Shown here one piece after another: positions 30,925-40,291 of a stretch of DNA of 64,000 nt (positions within the stretch are counted from its first letter, which is position 1; each line of letters starts with the position of its first letter). Source of the stretch: Lysinibacillus fusiformis (GTDB taxonomy: Bacteria; Bacillota; Bacilli; Bacillales_A; Planococcaceae); contig JASENG010000014.1 of the NCBI GenBank assembly GCA_030027265.1, forward strand, positions 1 to 64,000. The letters run 5' to 3'. The position numbers were made by a program, and so were the translations under genes. The notes beneath the pieces are model-generated. The model was given only the letters and a program-made list of their open reading frames with translations. It ran no database searches and was not told the DNA's origin.

Positions 30925-32898
30925 ATGGATACTTATAGGAAGCGACTTATTCGACATCCTCTTATGTATCTGACGATGATTGGCTTACTAGGTGCCATCC
31001 TACTGACCATTTGGAATATTTGGTTAGGCATAGCCTATGCAGTAGTCACATCCATCGGGTTAGTATATGCATGGAAAATTGAAAAAATCACCTTTTCGCA
31101 AACTGAAAAACATATAGAATCGCTGTCATTTCGAATGAAAAAGGTGGGTTCGGAAGCCCTTTTAGAAATGCCGATCGGGATTTTGCTTGTAAATGACAAG
31201 TTTGTCATTGAATGGGCCAATCCATATATGTCTGAAATCATTGAGGAAGATTCATTGATTGGCATAGAGATGTTTGACCTATCAGACGAACTCTATAGTT
31301 TAACTAAATCAGAAGATAAGCGTGAGCAAACTGTTACAATAAACGAACATAAATATAAAGTGGTCTATAAGCAAGAAGAAAAGCTTTTATACTTCTTTGA
31401 TGTAACCGAGCAAGTAAAAATCGAATCTCAGTATTATGCCGATCGTACCGTTTTAGCGATTCTTTTTATTGATAACTATGATGAATTAACGCAAGGAATG
31501 GATGATCAAACACGTAGTTTAACAAATACGGTAGTTACATCCATTATTAACGAGTGGGCTTTTGCACATGGTATTTTCGCGAAACGGATTTCATCGGATC
31601 GTTTTTTAGCGGTGTTGAATGAGTCGATACTAGGAGAGCTCGAGAAGAAAAAGTTCTCTATTTTAGATGATATTCGTGAAAAAACTGCTCAAAAAAATCT
31701 ATCGCTAACTCTAAGTATCGGCGTTGGAGCCGGCTCGTCTTCCCTTATTAAATTGGGGGAATTAGCACAATCCAGTTTAGATCTAGTGTTGGGACGCGGT
31801 GGGGACCAAGTTGCCATTAAACAGCCAAGCGGGAAGTTAAAGTTCTATGGCGGCAAAACAAATCCCGTAGAAAAACGAACAAGAGTAAGAGCCCGCGTGA
31901 TATCCCACGCATTACAGGATCTGATTATCGAAAGTGACCAGGTATTTATAATGGGGCATAAAAACCCTGATATGGATGCGATAGGGGCAGCAATCGGTGT
32001 CCGTAAAATGGCTCAAAAAAATAAAGTAAATGGCTATGTTGTAGTCAACTTTGATGAGCTCAATGGCAGTGTCAGCCGTTTGATGAAAGAAATTGAAGAA
32101 AATACGGATCTGTACCGTTACTTTATTTCACCAGAAGAAGCTCTTTCAGCCATGACCGAGAAATCGTTAGTCATCGTAGTCGATACACATAAACCAAGTC
32201 TTGTGATGGATGCGCGTCTTCTGAAACGCTCGGAAAAGGTTGTTGTTATTGACCATCATCGCCGCGGTGAAGAATTTATACAAAATCCAACACTTGTGTA
32301 TATGGAGCCGTATGCTTCATCGACTGCAGAATTGGTAACAGAGATTCTCGAATATCAACCGGAAGATGAAAAGCTGACAAAGCTGGAAGCAACTTCCCTG
32401 TTATCTGGAATCATAGTGGATACAAAAAGCTTTACATTAAGAACCGGTGCCCGTACATTTGAAGCGGCATCCTATTTAAGAACATATGGAGCAGATACGA
32501 TTCTTGTGCAGCAATTATTAAAAGAAGATATCGATACGTATATTGAACGTTCGAAAATTATTCAAACCGTTGATTTTGTTTACCCAGGAATTGCTGTTGC
32601 AAGAGGAGAAAATGATAAAAAATACGACTCGGTTTTAATCGCACAAACAGCTGATATTTTATTAACCATGAAGGATGTTTCGGCATCCTTTGTGATTGCC
32701 CCTCGCCCGGATGGTTTAATAGGCATTAGTGCAAGGTCTCTAGGTGACACGAATGTCCAGGTAATCATGGAGAGTCTTGGCGGAGGCGGGCATTTAACAA
32801 ATGCAGCCTGTCAAATCGATGCAGAGACTATAGAAGAAGCAATGAGTCGTTTAACAAAAGCAATATTGGAAACAGTTGAAGGGAGTAATGAAGAATGA
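30925..32898 (+). CDS. gdpP: Cyclic di-AMP phosphodiesterase GdpP
   Basis: 657 residues. Degrades c-di-AMP, setting cell-wall and potassium homeostasis. Two N-terminal membrane helices (about 14-50), a PAS-like domain, a degenerate GGDEF domain (SSDRFLAVL; no intact GGDEF) and a C-terminal DHH-DHHA1 phosphodiesterase with [20 protein letters not shown] and [10 protein letters not shown]. All DHH metal ligands appear intact. Stop overlaps the rplI start (ATGA). Confidence 0.96.
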   Translation: MDTYRKRLIRHPLMYLTMIGLLGAILLTIWNIWLGIAYAVVTSIGLVYAWKIEKITFSQTEKHIESLSFRMKKVGSEALLEMPIGILLVNDKFVIEWANPYMSEIIEEDSLIGIEMFDLSDELYSLTKSEDKREQTVTINEHKYKVVYKQEEKLLYFFDVTEQVKIESQYYADRTVLAILFIDNYDELTQGMDDQTRSLTNTVVTSIINEWAFAHGIFAKRISSDRFLAVLNESILGELEKKKFSILDDIREKTAQKNLSLTLSIGVGAGSSSLIKLGELAQSSLDLVLGRGGDQVAIKQPSGKLKFYGGKTNPVEKRTRVRARVISHALQDLIIESDQVFIMGHKNPDMDAIGAAIGVRKMAQKNKVNGYVVVNFDELNGSVSRLMKEIEENTDLYRYFISPEEALSAMTEKSLVIVVDTHKPSLVMDARLLKRSEKVVVIDHHRRGEEFIQNPTLVYMEPYASSTAELVTEILEYQPEDEKLTKLEATSLLSGIIVDTKSFTLRTGARTFEAASYLRTYGADTILVQQLLKEDIDTYIERSKIIQTVDFVYPGIAVARGENDKKYDSVLIAQTADILLTMKDVSASFVIAPRPDGLIGISARSLGDTNVQVIMESLGGGGHLTNAACQIDAETIEEAMSRLTKAILETVEGSNEE

Positions 32899-33341
32899 AA
32901 GTAGTATTTCTAAAAGATGTAAAAGGAAAAGGAAAAAAAGGCGAAATTAAAAACGTGGCAGATGGATATGCACATAACTTCCTTATTAAAAATGGTTATG
33001 CTGTAGAAGCATCAAACCAAGCGCTTAGCCAATTAGAAGGGCAAAAGAAACTGGAAGAAAAAAATGCAGCTGCTGAATTGCAAGCGGCAAAAGATTTAAA
33101 GGAACATCTTGAAAAGTTAGAGGTTGAAATTAAAGCAAAATCAGGTGAAGGCGGTCGACTATTTGGCTCTATTTCAACGAAACAAATTGCTTCCAGCTTG
33201 GAAAAAGCGCATGGCATTAAAATTGACAAACGTAAAATGGATTGCGATGGAATTCGTTCATTAGGCTATACAAATGTCCCGGTTAAATTGCATCATGATG
33301 TCAAAGCAACTTTAAAAGTTCATGTGGTTGAAGAGGCTTAA
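32895..33341 (+). CDS. rplI: 50S ribosomal protein L9
   Basis: 148 residues, N-terminal RNA-binding domain [29 protein letters not shown], long helix, C-terminal domain with [13 protein letters not shown]. Start overlaps gdpP by four bases, the usual gdpP-rplI-dnaC arrangement. Confidence 0.98.
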   Translation: MKVVFLKDVKGKGKKGEIKNVADGYAHNFLIKNGYAVEASNQALSQLEGQKKLEEKNAAAELQAAKDLKEHLEKLEVEIKAKSGEGGRLFGSISTKQIASSLEKAHGIKIDKRKMDCDGIRSLGYTNVPVKLHHDVKATLKVHVVEEA

Positions 33342-33353
33342 GGAGAGATGTCT

Positions 33354-34715
33354 ATGAGCGATTCTGTTATGGACCGTGTTCCGCCCCATAATCACGAGGC
33401 AGAACAATCAGTTATTGGTGCCATATTTCTTGAACCGCCAAGCTTAATCACAGCATCCGAAATTTTAATCGCGGATGATTTTTATCGGATTGCCCATAAA
33501 AAAATCTTCCAAACGATGCTGGATTTAAGTGATCAAGGAAAAGCAATCGATGTTGTCACGGTGACAGAGGAGCTTTCAGTAAGAAAAGAGCTTGAAGATG
33601 TAGGCGGACTTTCTTACTTAACAGAGCTTGCAAATGCAGTTCCAACTGCTGCAAACATTGCCTATTATGCCAAAATTGTGGAAGAAAAAGCCCTTTTACG
33701 CCGATTAATCCGTGTGGCAACCAAGATTGCAGAAGATGGATATACACGGGAGGATGAGGTAGAAGCCCTTTTATCAGAAGCTGAAAAGAAAATGATGGAA
33801 GTGGCAAACCGCAAAAACGCCGGTGACTTTAAGCACGTAAAAGAAGTACTTGTTAATACCTATGATAATATTGAACAGCTTCAATTCAGAGATGGCGATG
33901 TTACAGGTATTCCTACAGGATTTAATGATTTGGATCATATGACGGCAGGTTTCCAGCGAAATGACTTAATCATTGTAGCAGCCCGTCCTTCTGTAGGGAA
34001 AACTGCCTTTGCCTTGAATATCGCACAAAATGTTGCGATAAAAGCTCGCGAAAATGTAGCTATCTTCTCTCTGGAGATGGGTGCAGAACAGCTTGTAATG
34101 CGTTTATTATGTGCAGAAGGCAATATCGATGCTCAAGCTTTGCGTACAGGTGCCCTTACAGCCGATGACTGGAGCAAGTTAACAATGGCAATGGGGAGTT
34201 TGTCGAACTCAGGTATTTTCATTGATGATACGCCTGGTTTACGTATAAATGAAATTCGTGCAAAATGCAGACGCCTTGCACAAGAGCATGGGTTAGGAAT
34301 GATCTTAATCGATTACTTGCAGTTAATCCAAGGGAGCGGGCGCAGTGGCGAAAACCGTCAACAAGAGGTATCCGAGATTTCCCGTTCGTTAAAAGCTTTG
34401 GCTCGTGAATTGAAGGTACCTGTTATCGCCTTATCTCAGTTATCCCGTGGTGTAGAGCAACGTCAAGATAAACGTCCAATGATGAGTGATATCCGTGAAT
34501 CCGGAAGTATCGAGCAAGATGCCGACATCGTAGCTTTCTTATATCGTGACGATTACTACGATAAAGAAAGTGAAAGCAAAAATATGATTGAAATCATTAT
34601 TGCAAAGCAGCGTAATGGCCCAACTGGTACAGTAACGTTGGCCTTTAAAAAAGAATTCAATAAGTTTATCAATATTGACTGGTCGCAACATCCGATGCCG
34701 GCTAATGCAGGATAG
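33354..34715 (+). CDS. dnaC: Replicative DNA helicase (DnaB family, DnaC of Bacillus)
   Basis: 453 residues from the ATG at 33354; the ATG at 33348 lies only a base or two after AGGAGAG, so the second is preferred. Hexameric helicase at the fork. N-terminal DnaB domain (RVPPHNHEAEQSVIGAIF), Walker A AARPSVGKTAFALN, Walker B GMILIDYLQLI, and motif ALSQLSRGVEQR. Called dnaC in B. subtilis, dnaB elsewhere. Confidence 0.97.
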   Translation: MSDSVMDRVPPHNHEAEQSVIGAIFLEPPSLITASEILIADDFYRIAHKKIFQTMLDLSDQGKAIDVVTVTEELSVRKELEDVGGLSYLTELANAVPTAANIAYYAKIVEEKALLRRLIRVATKIAEDGYTREDEVEALLSEAEKKMMEVANRKNAGDFKHVKEVLVNTYDNIEQLQFRDGDVTGIPTGFNDLDHMTAGFQRNDLIIVAARPSVGKTAFALNIAQNVAIKARENVAIFSLEMGAEQLVMRLLCAEGNIDAQALRTGALTADDWSKLTMAMGSLSNSGIFIDDTPGLRINEIRAKCRRLAQEHGLGMILIDYLQLIQGSGRSGENRQQEVSEISRSLKALARELKVPVIALSQLSRGVEQRQDKRPMMSDIRESGSIEQDADIVAFLYRDDYYDKESESKNMIEIIIAKQRNGPTGTVTLAFKKEFNKFINIDWSQHPMPANAG

Positions 34716-34762
34716 GTTGACACTTGAAATGGCCAATTCCTTACTATTTAAGATATTTCAGA

Positions 34763-34808
34763 ACACGAACAATGATTAAAATTCATTAATCATTTGTTCG
34801 TGTTTTTT
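34763..34808 (+). terminator. dnaC terminator
   Basis: ACACGAACAATGATTAA / TTAATCATTTGTTCGTGT stem (one bulge) followed by TTTTTT. Ends the yybS-gdpP-rplI-dnaC operon before purA. Confidence 0.85.
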
Positions 34809-35005
34809 GCGTTTCTTCATTGACTTCTACCAGTAATCACTGTTACAATTATAGCTGTTTGATAAAAGGATAATTTAACTAAGTAAATAAATACTGATTA
34901 GTAATAGAAATCAAAATAGTACGGATTGTTTTATGGTTAATGAATGGGATATTTACCTTATTAATGAGAATAATAAACGTACGTGATTCTAGCGGAGGTG
35001 CTGAT

Positions 35006-36292
35006 ATGACATCAGTTGTAGTTGTAGGAACACAATGGGGAGACGAAGGTAAAGGGAAAATTACTGACTTCCTATCTAAAAAAGCAGATGTAATCGCTCG
35101 TTTTTCTGGTGGCGATAACGCAGGCCATACAATCAAAATTGCCGATGAAACTTACAAATTGCATTTAATTCCATCAGGTATTTTTTATAAAGAAAAAACT
35201 TCGGTTATGGGGAATGGGATGGTTATCAACCCAAAATCTCTAGTAACAGAGTTAAAAGGATTACAAGAACGCGGAATCGATACATCAAACTTACGTATCT
35301 CAAACCGTGCCCAAGTAATTCTTCCATACCATATCTATCAAGATAAAGTGGACGAAGCTTCTCGTGGCGATAATAAAATCGGTACAACTTGTAAAGGGAT
35401 TGGCCCATGTTATCAAGATAAAATTGCACGTATGGGTATCCGTTTTGCAGATCTATTAGATCGTGAAGTATTTGAACAAAAACTACGTGATAATTTAGAA
35501 AAGAAAAACCGTCTTTTTGAAAAATTCTACGAAGTGGAAGGCTTAAAATTTGAGGATATTTTCGAAGAATTTTATGGCTATGGTCAAGAGCTTGCAGAGT
35601 ATGTTACAGATACTTCCAAAGTATTAAATGATGTAATTGATGAAGGCGGACGTGTCTTATTTGAAGGTGCACAAGGCGTTATGTTAGACGTTGATCATGG
35701 TACTTATCCATTTGTAACATCTTCAAACCCTGTTGCCGGCGGTGTCACAACTGGTACCGGTATTGGCCCATCTCATGTATCTCGTGTTGTTGGGGTATGT
35801 AAAGCATATACATCTCGTGTAGGCGACGGTCCATTCCCAACAGAATTATTTGATGAAATTGGTCATCAAATCCGTGAAGTTGGACGCGAATATGGGACAA
35901 CTACTGGACGTCCTCGTCGTGTAGGATGGTTTGACTCTGTAGTAGTGCGCCACTCTCGCCGTGTAAGTGGAATTACTGACTTAGCATTAAACTCAATCGA
36001 TGTATTATCTGGCCTTGAAACAGTGAAAATCTGTACGGCTTATGAATACAACGGTGAAATGATTACTGAATACCCAGCAAGCTTACATGTTCTAGAAGCG
36101 TGTAAACCAGTTTATGAGGAACTGCCAGGCTGGTCTGAAGATATTACAGGAGTACGTACATTAGAAGAACTTCCAGAAAACGCTCGTAAATACGTAGAAC
36201 GCGTAGTAGAGCTAACTGGCATCAACCTAATGACGTTCTCAGTAGGACCTGCCCGCGAACAGACTAACATTGTTAATCCTATTTGGGAATAA
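35006..36292 (+). CDS. purA: Adenylosuccinate synthetase
   Basis: 428 residues from the ATG at 35006, preceded by GGAGGTG; the frame is open further upstream but the family starts at [18 protein letters not shown]. Makes adenylosuccinate from IMP, aspartate and GTP in purine synthesis. GDEGKGK phosphate loop, [11 protein letters not shown] and GTTTGRPRR are conserved. I saw no clear PurR box in the 290-base upstream gap. Confidence 0.98.
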   Translation: MTSVVVVGTQWGDEGKGKITDFLSKKADVIARFSGGDNAGHTIKIADETYKLHLIPSGIFYKEKTSVMGNGMVINPKSLVTELKGLQERGIDTSNLRISNRAQVILPYHIYQDKVDEASRGDNKIGTTCKGIGPCYQDKIARMGIRFADLLDREVFEQKLRDNLEKKNRLFEKFYEVEGLKFEDIFEEFYGYGQELAEYVTDTSKVLNDVIDEGGRVLFEGAQGVMLDVDHGTYPFVTSSNPVAGGVTTGTGIGPSHVSRVVGVCKAYTSRVGDGPFPTELFDEIGHQIREVGREYGTTTGRPRRVGWFDSVVVRHSRRVSGITDLALNSIDVLSGLETVKICTAYEYNGEMITEYPASLHVLEACKPVYEELPGWSEDITGVRTLEELPENARKYVERVVELTGINLMTFSVGPAREQTNIVNPIWE

Positions 36293-36349
36293 TTAATTAG
36301 TTCTGCACTGAAAGCCTACTTTTGAACAAACGATGCCTAACCTAAATGA

Positions 36350-36387
36350 AAAAACTACTAGTGGATTAAGTCCATTAGTAGTTTTTT
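36350..36387. terminator. Bidirectional terminator purA / yitT-like gene
   Basis: AAAAACTACTA-GTGGA / TCCAT-TAGTAGTTTTTT stem, T runs on both strands, between convergent genes. Confidence 0.9.
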
Positions 36388-36389
36388 GT

Positions 36390-37277
36390 TTAGTGAATAG
36401 CCTTCTTCTTAAAGCGGCCACCTTTAACTTCACTAATATTGCCAATAGCCAAGAAAGCCTGTGTATCAATCGATCGAATAATTTCTTTCATTTTCGATTC
36501 CTCTAATCGCGTGATGACACAGAAAATCACCTTTTTGTTATTCCCTGTATAGGCACCTTCCCCATGTAAATAGGTAACTCCGCGCCCAAGTCGAGCCATA
36601 ATGGCCTGACCGATTTCTTCAATTTCGTCACTGATGATATAGACGGATTTCGACTCTTCCATTCCCAACACGACAATATCAATTACCTTCGATGCAATGA
36701 AGTAAGCAATCACGGAATACATGGCTTGTTCCCACGTAAAAACAAATCCAGCAATCGTGAAGATCGCAAGGTTAATTATTAAGATGATTTCTCCGACAGA
36801 AAAAGGAAGCTTTTTATTGGTCAGTATCGCCATTACTTCTGTTCCATCTAAACAACCCCCATAACGGATAACCAATCCAACACCAACGCCTAATAAGATG
36901 CCGCCAAATACAGTAGCTAATAATAAATCTGAAGTAAATGCATGGATATGGTGCATGGCCACTGTCACTCCTGAAAGGATGGTAATGCCAAGCAGCGACA
37001 TTAATGCAAAGGTTTTTCCGATATGTTTATAGCCTATGTATATAAAAGGTATGTTAATGAGGAAGATGAAGGCTCCGGTAGGTATTCCCGTTAAGTGAGA
37101 GAGAATGATTGAGATTCCAACAATCCCTCCATCCAATACTGTATTTGGGATTAAAAATAACTCAAGGCCAACGCCGAAGATCAGGGCACCGATTACGACC
37201 ATTGTAATGCGCAGCACTTTAGTGCCAATACTTACTTTATTTTTCTCGGAAGCATAGATGATTTTATTTTTATTCAT
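36390..37277 (-). CDS. YitT family membrane protein (DUF161 + DUF2179)
   Basis: 295 residues from the ATG at 37277, which has GGAGG 7 bases ahead; the frame is open further upstream. Five to six membrane segments (about 20-185) followed by the soluble DUF2179 domain (about 210-290, with GRGVTYLHGEGAYTG). YitT relatives are common in Firmicutes; transport of an unknown solute has been suggested. Not part of the surrounding plus-strand operons. Confidence 0.85.
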   Translation of the reverse strand: MNKNKIIYASEKNKVSIGTKVLRITMVVIGALIFGVGLELFLIPNTVLDGGIVGISIILSHLTGIPTGAFIFLINIPFIYIGYKHIGKTFALMSLLGITILSGVTVAMHHIHAFTSDLLLATVFGGILLGVGVGLVIRYGGCLDGTEVMAILTNKKLPFSVGEIILIINLAIFTIAGFVFTWEQAMYSVIAYFIASKVIDIVVLGMEESKSVYIISDEIEEIGQAIMARLGRGVTYLHGEGAYTGNNKKVIFCVITRLEESKMKEIIRSIDTQAFLAIGNISEVKGGRFKKKAIH

Positions 37278-37746
37278 TGCTTTCCTCCAATCTATTCGTA
37301 TATCAATATATGAATTCAAGTTGGCAGTTGAAAATTTGAACTTCAAGGAATGAAATATGTATTTACTGAGGTAATTTTCCTAAAAAGCAGAACTGGAAAT
37401 GTGGTTGTTTTGTCGAATAAAAACTGATAAAAACGAATGTCTATTACAATTTAATTATACCGAAAATTTGTAAAATAAAAAATATATAGCAAAAAAATAG
37501 AATAAATAGAGGGTTTATTTATAACTTGAAACAAAAAATTAATGAATATATCTGGTTATCATAATGATATTACACAAATCTAGTTTATTTTTCCTATTTT
37601 GTAACAGTGAATATTCAAATAATACATTTTCATTACAATGGACTCAAACGGTTTAATAGAAAAAAAGATTATGGTACAGTAAAAAAGTGAAATTTTCACA
37701 TGGAAAATAGCCCATTGAATGGGTGATCTTTGGAAGGGGCTTTATC
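37278..37746 (+). other. yitT / M23 peptidase divergent spacer
   Basis: 469 AT-rich bases without a gene. A weak promoter for the peptidase gene may be TTTAAT (37652-37657), 17 bases, TACAGT (37675-37680). CCCATT-gaa-TGGG (about 37711-37723) forms a small hairpin just before the ribosome site. I found no convincing WalR box. Confidence 0.4.
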
Positions 37747-39222
37747 ATGAGTTCGAAATGGAACATCAAAGAAGACTTTACAAAGAAACATACTATAAGT
37801 CTTAAATCTAGCAAATACAATATATTTAAAAAAGTTGCTATAACTACACTATTGGTTACAACAATCGGTGTTAGCAATGCATTCGCTAATTCAACAAGTG
37901 CAGATACATTCGAAAAAATCTATCATATCTATGTAGGAGATACATATTTAGGCCCAGTTTCAAACGAAGAAGCGGTTACTCAAATTATTGAAACAAAAGA
38001 ACAAGAAGCAAAAGGGATTTATAAAGATTATGTCCTTGATGGAAGTTCAAATGTTACCTTAATTCCTGAACAAGTATTCTCATATGAAACAGATGATGCC
38101 ACTACATTATCAAAGTTAAAAGAACAAATGATAGTAGAAGCAGAAAGCTATGCATTACAAATTGATGGGAAGCCGGTTGTCTATTTAAAGGATCAGGCTG
38201 ACTACGAAGAAACAATGCGTTTGTTAAAGCTTCAATATGTTACTGAAGAAGAATTGCAGAACTATGAAGCAAATGCTTCTCTTGAAACACTACCCGCTTT
38301 AAAAGCATATGAATCTCGTATTAAAGAAATTAAAATAGCAGAAGCTATTTCTGGTGAAAAGACGCAAGTTAATCCAACTCAAATCCTAACACCGGAAAAA
38401 GCAGTAGCGTTTTTAAAAACAGGTTCGATTGAAAAGCAATTATATGCTGTACAATCAGGTGATGTACTTGGTACAATTGCCAACTCCCACAATCTAACTA
38501 CTGCACAAATTTTAGAGTTAAATCCTGGTTTAACAGAAGACTCTTTACTGCAAATTGGTCAGAAGATTAATGTGACAGTAGAAAAACCGTTAGTAAACGT
38601 CCAAATTGTGAAAGAGAAAGCAACTGTAGTAGAAATACCGTTTGAAAAAATTGTTGAAGAAGATGATACAATGTTCAAAGGCGAAACAGTTGTTAAACAA
38701 GAAGGTTCGAATGGTAAAAAGGAAGTTTCTTATTTAATTTCTCAACAAAATGGTACTGTTGTTGAAAAAACGCTTACGAAGGAAACGGTTGTTTCTGAAC
38801 CGGTAAATAGTGTTAAAGTTGTAGGAACAAAAGTTATTTCCTCACGCGGAACAGGTAACTTTGCATGGCCAACAGTTGGAGGGTATATCTCAAGTAAGCA
38901 GGGTTCTCGTTGGGGAAGCTATCATAGAGGAATCGATATTGCTCGACCATCCAACTATAATATCAAAGCATCTGACAATGGAGTGGTTACTGCTGCTGGT
39001 TGGGATGGAACATATGGTCAAAGAATTATCATTAACCATAACAATGGCTATGAAACAGTATATGCACATCTTTCAAAAATAGATGTAAATGTAGGTCAAG
39101 TTGTCCAGCAGGGTTCTGTAATCGGAATTATGGGGTCGACTGGCCACTCAACAGGTACTCATTTACACTTTGAAGTGCACAAGAATGGCGCATTAGTGAA
39201 TCCATTATCTTATTTAGACTAA
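37747..39222 (+). CDS. Secreted cell-wall peptidase: LysM, G5, M23
   Basis: 491 residues from the ATG at 37747 (GGAAGGGG 7 bases ahead). Signal peptide about 25-50 (KKVAITTLLVTTIGVSNAFA). Then a region with repeated helices, LysM (LYAVQSGDVLGTIANSHNL to IGQKINV, about 236-280), a G5 domain (about 290-365) and a C-terminal M23/LytM peptidase with HRGIDIA and HLHFEVH zinc ligands. It should bind peptidoglycan and cut peptide crosslinks. Its location directly upstream of walR, whose regulon controls such hydrolases, suggests a linked role. Confidence 0.9.
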   Translation: MSSKWNIKEDFTKKHTISLKSSKYNIFKKVAITTLLVTTIGVSNAFANSTSADTFEKIYHIYVGDTYLGPVSNEEAVTQIIETKEQEAKGIYKDYVLDGSSNVTLIPEQVFSYETDDATTLSKLKEQMIVEAESYALQIDGKPVVYLKDQADYEETMRLLKLQYVTEEELQNYEANASLETLPALKAYESRIKEIKIAEAISGEKTQVNPTQILTPEKAVAFLKTGSIEKQLYAVQSGDVLGTIANSHNLTTAQILELNPGLTEDSLLQIGQKINVTVEKPLVNVQIVKEKATVVEIPFEKIVEEDDTMFKGETVVKQEGSNGKKEVSYLISQQNGTVVEKTLTKETVVSEPVNSVKVVGTKVISSRGTGNFAWPTVGGYISSKQGSRWGSYHRGIDIARPSNYNIKASDNGVVTAAGWDGTYGQRIIINHNNGYETVYAHLSKIDVNVGQVVQQGSVIGIMGSTGHSTGTHLHFEVHKNGALVNPLSYLD

Positions 39223-39231
39223 CATGGTTTT

Positions 39232-39265
39232 AAGACAGTCCGAGTATACGAGGACTGTCTTTTTT
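39232..39265 (+). terminator. Terminator after the M23 peptidase gene
   Basis: AAGACAGTCC-gagtatacga-GGACTGTCTT, perfect 10-base-pair stem, then TTTT. Confidence 0.9.
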
Positions 39266-39296
39266 AATTAAAGCGAAATGACTAAATTTGTCGAAA

Positions 39297-39312
39297 TATT
39301 TCCCAGAAAATA
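39297..39312. promoter_or_regulatory. Candidate Noc-binding site
   Basis: TATTTCCCAGAAAATA matches the Noc-binding consensus TATTTCCCGGGAAATA at 14 of 16 positions. Noc is encoded at 18885-19772. Functional binding is inference. Confidence 0.45.
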
Positions 39313-39381
39313 AAGAACACCTTTCAGATAATACTGATTAATAGATTAACGGTTTCTAATTACTTGTTTGGAGAGTTTATT

Positions 39382-39390
39382 TGTTATAAT
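39382..39390 (+). promoter_or_regulatory. walR operon promoter (extended -10)
   Basis: TGTTATAAT, a perfect TATAAT with upstream TGn extension; the best -35 17 bases before it (ACTTGT) is poor, which an extended -10 tolerates. The leader would be about 180 bases. Confidence 0.65.
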
Positions 39391-39575
39391 AGCTTTATGC
39401 ATGCATTTCACTAAAGCATTAAAAAAGAATATTTTAGATATTCGTGTTAATCAGGTTCACATGCAGCTTCTTTAAAAAAGCCGCATTACAAAGTCAGCAT
39501 GCCTGTGTTTAAATTATAATTTTTGAACTTTACTTAATTACTGATAGATAGATTTTATAAAAGGAGAGAAAATAT

Positions 39576-40286
39576 ATGACAAAAACGATTTTAGTTTGTG
39601 ATGATGAAAAGCCGATTGCAGATATTTTGCAATTTAATTTAGTAAAAGAAGGGTACACGGTAATCTGTGCCTATGATGGTGACGAAGCATTAGAAAAAGT
39701 AGAAGAATCTCAACCAGATTTAATGCTGCTTGATATTATGCTTCCAAAAAGAGATGGAATGGAAGTTTGCCGCGAGATTCGCAAAAAATATGATTTCCCT
39801 ATTATCATGCTAACAGCAAAAGGTTCCGAAATAGATAAGGTGTTAGGACTTGAAATGGGAGCAGATGATTACGTAACGAAACCATTCAGTACACGTGAGT
39901 TGATTGCCCGCGTTAAAGCGAATATGCGTCGTTTGAAAGTTTCAAATCAAGCGGAAGAAGTAAAAGAAGAAACGAACGATATTACTGTGGGTACTTTAAT
40001 TATTCAGCCAGATGCTTATTTAGTTTTAAAACGCGGTGAAGCGATTGAGTTAACGCACCGTGAATTTGAATTATTGCATTACTTAGCAAAGCATATCGGA
40101 CAAGTAATGACGCGGGAGCATTTACTTCAAACAGTATGGGGCTATGATTATTTCGGTGATGTACGAACAGTGGACGTTACAATTCGTCGTTTACGTGAAA
40201 AAATTGAAGACAATCCAAGCCATCCAAACTGGATTGTTACGCGTCGTGGTGTTGGCTATTATTTGCGAAATCCTGAACAGGAGTAA
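39576..40286 (+). CDS. walR: Essential response regulator WalR (YycF)
   Basis: 236 residues, OmpR/PhoB type. Receiver domain with phospho-acceptor Asp53 ([11 protein letters not shown]) and acidic pocket CDDE; winged-helix output domain with [17 protein letters not shown]. Directs peptidoglycan hydrolase genes in growing cells. First gene of walRKHIJ-htrA. Confidence 0.98.
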   Translation: MTKTILVCDDEKPIADILQFNLVKEGYTVICAYDGDEALEKVEESQPDLMLLDIMLPKRDGMEVCREIRKKYDFPIIMLTAKGSEIDKVLGLEMGADDYVTKPFSTRELIARVKANMRRLKVSNQAEEVKEETNDITVGTLIIQPDAYLVLKRGEAIELTHREFELLHYLAKHIGQVMTREHLLQTVWGYDYFGDVRTVDVTIRRLREKIEDNPSHPNWIVTRRGVGYYLRNPEQE

Positions 40287-40291
40287 TGTAA

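Larger units (their letters stand above)
39266..39575 (+). other. walR upstream region
   Basis: 310 bases between the M23 terminator and walR. It contains a Noc-box-like palindrome (39297-39312), an extended -10 promoter (39382-39390) and, in the long leader, an imperfect inverted repeat GCAGCTTCTTT / AAAAAAGCCGC (about 39463-39484). Confidence 0.5.
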
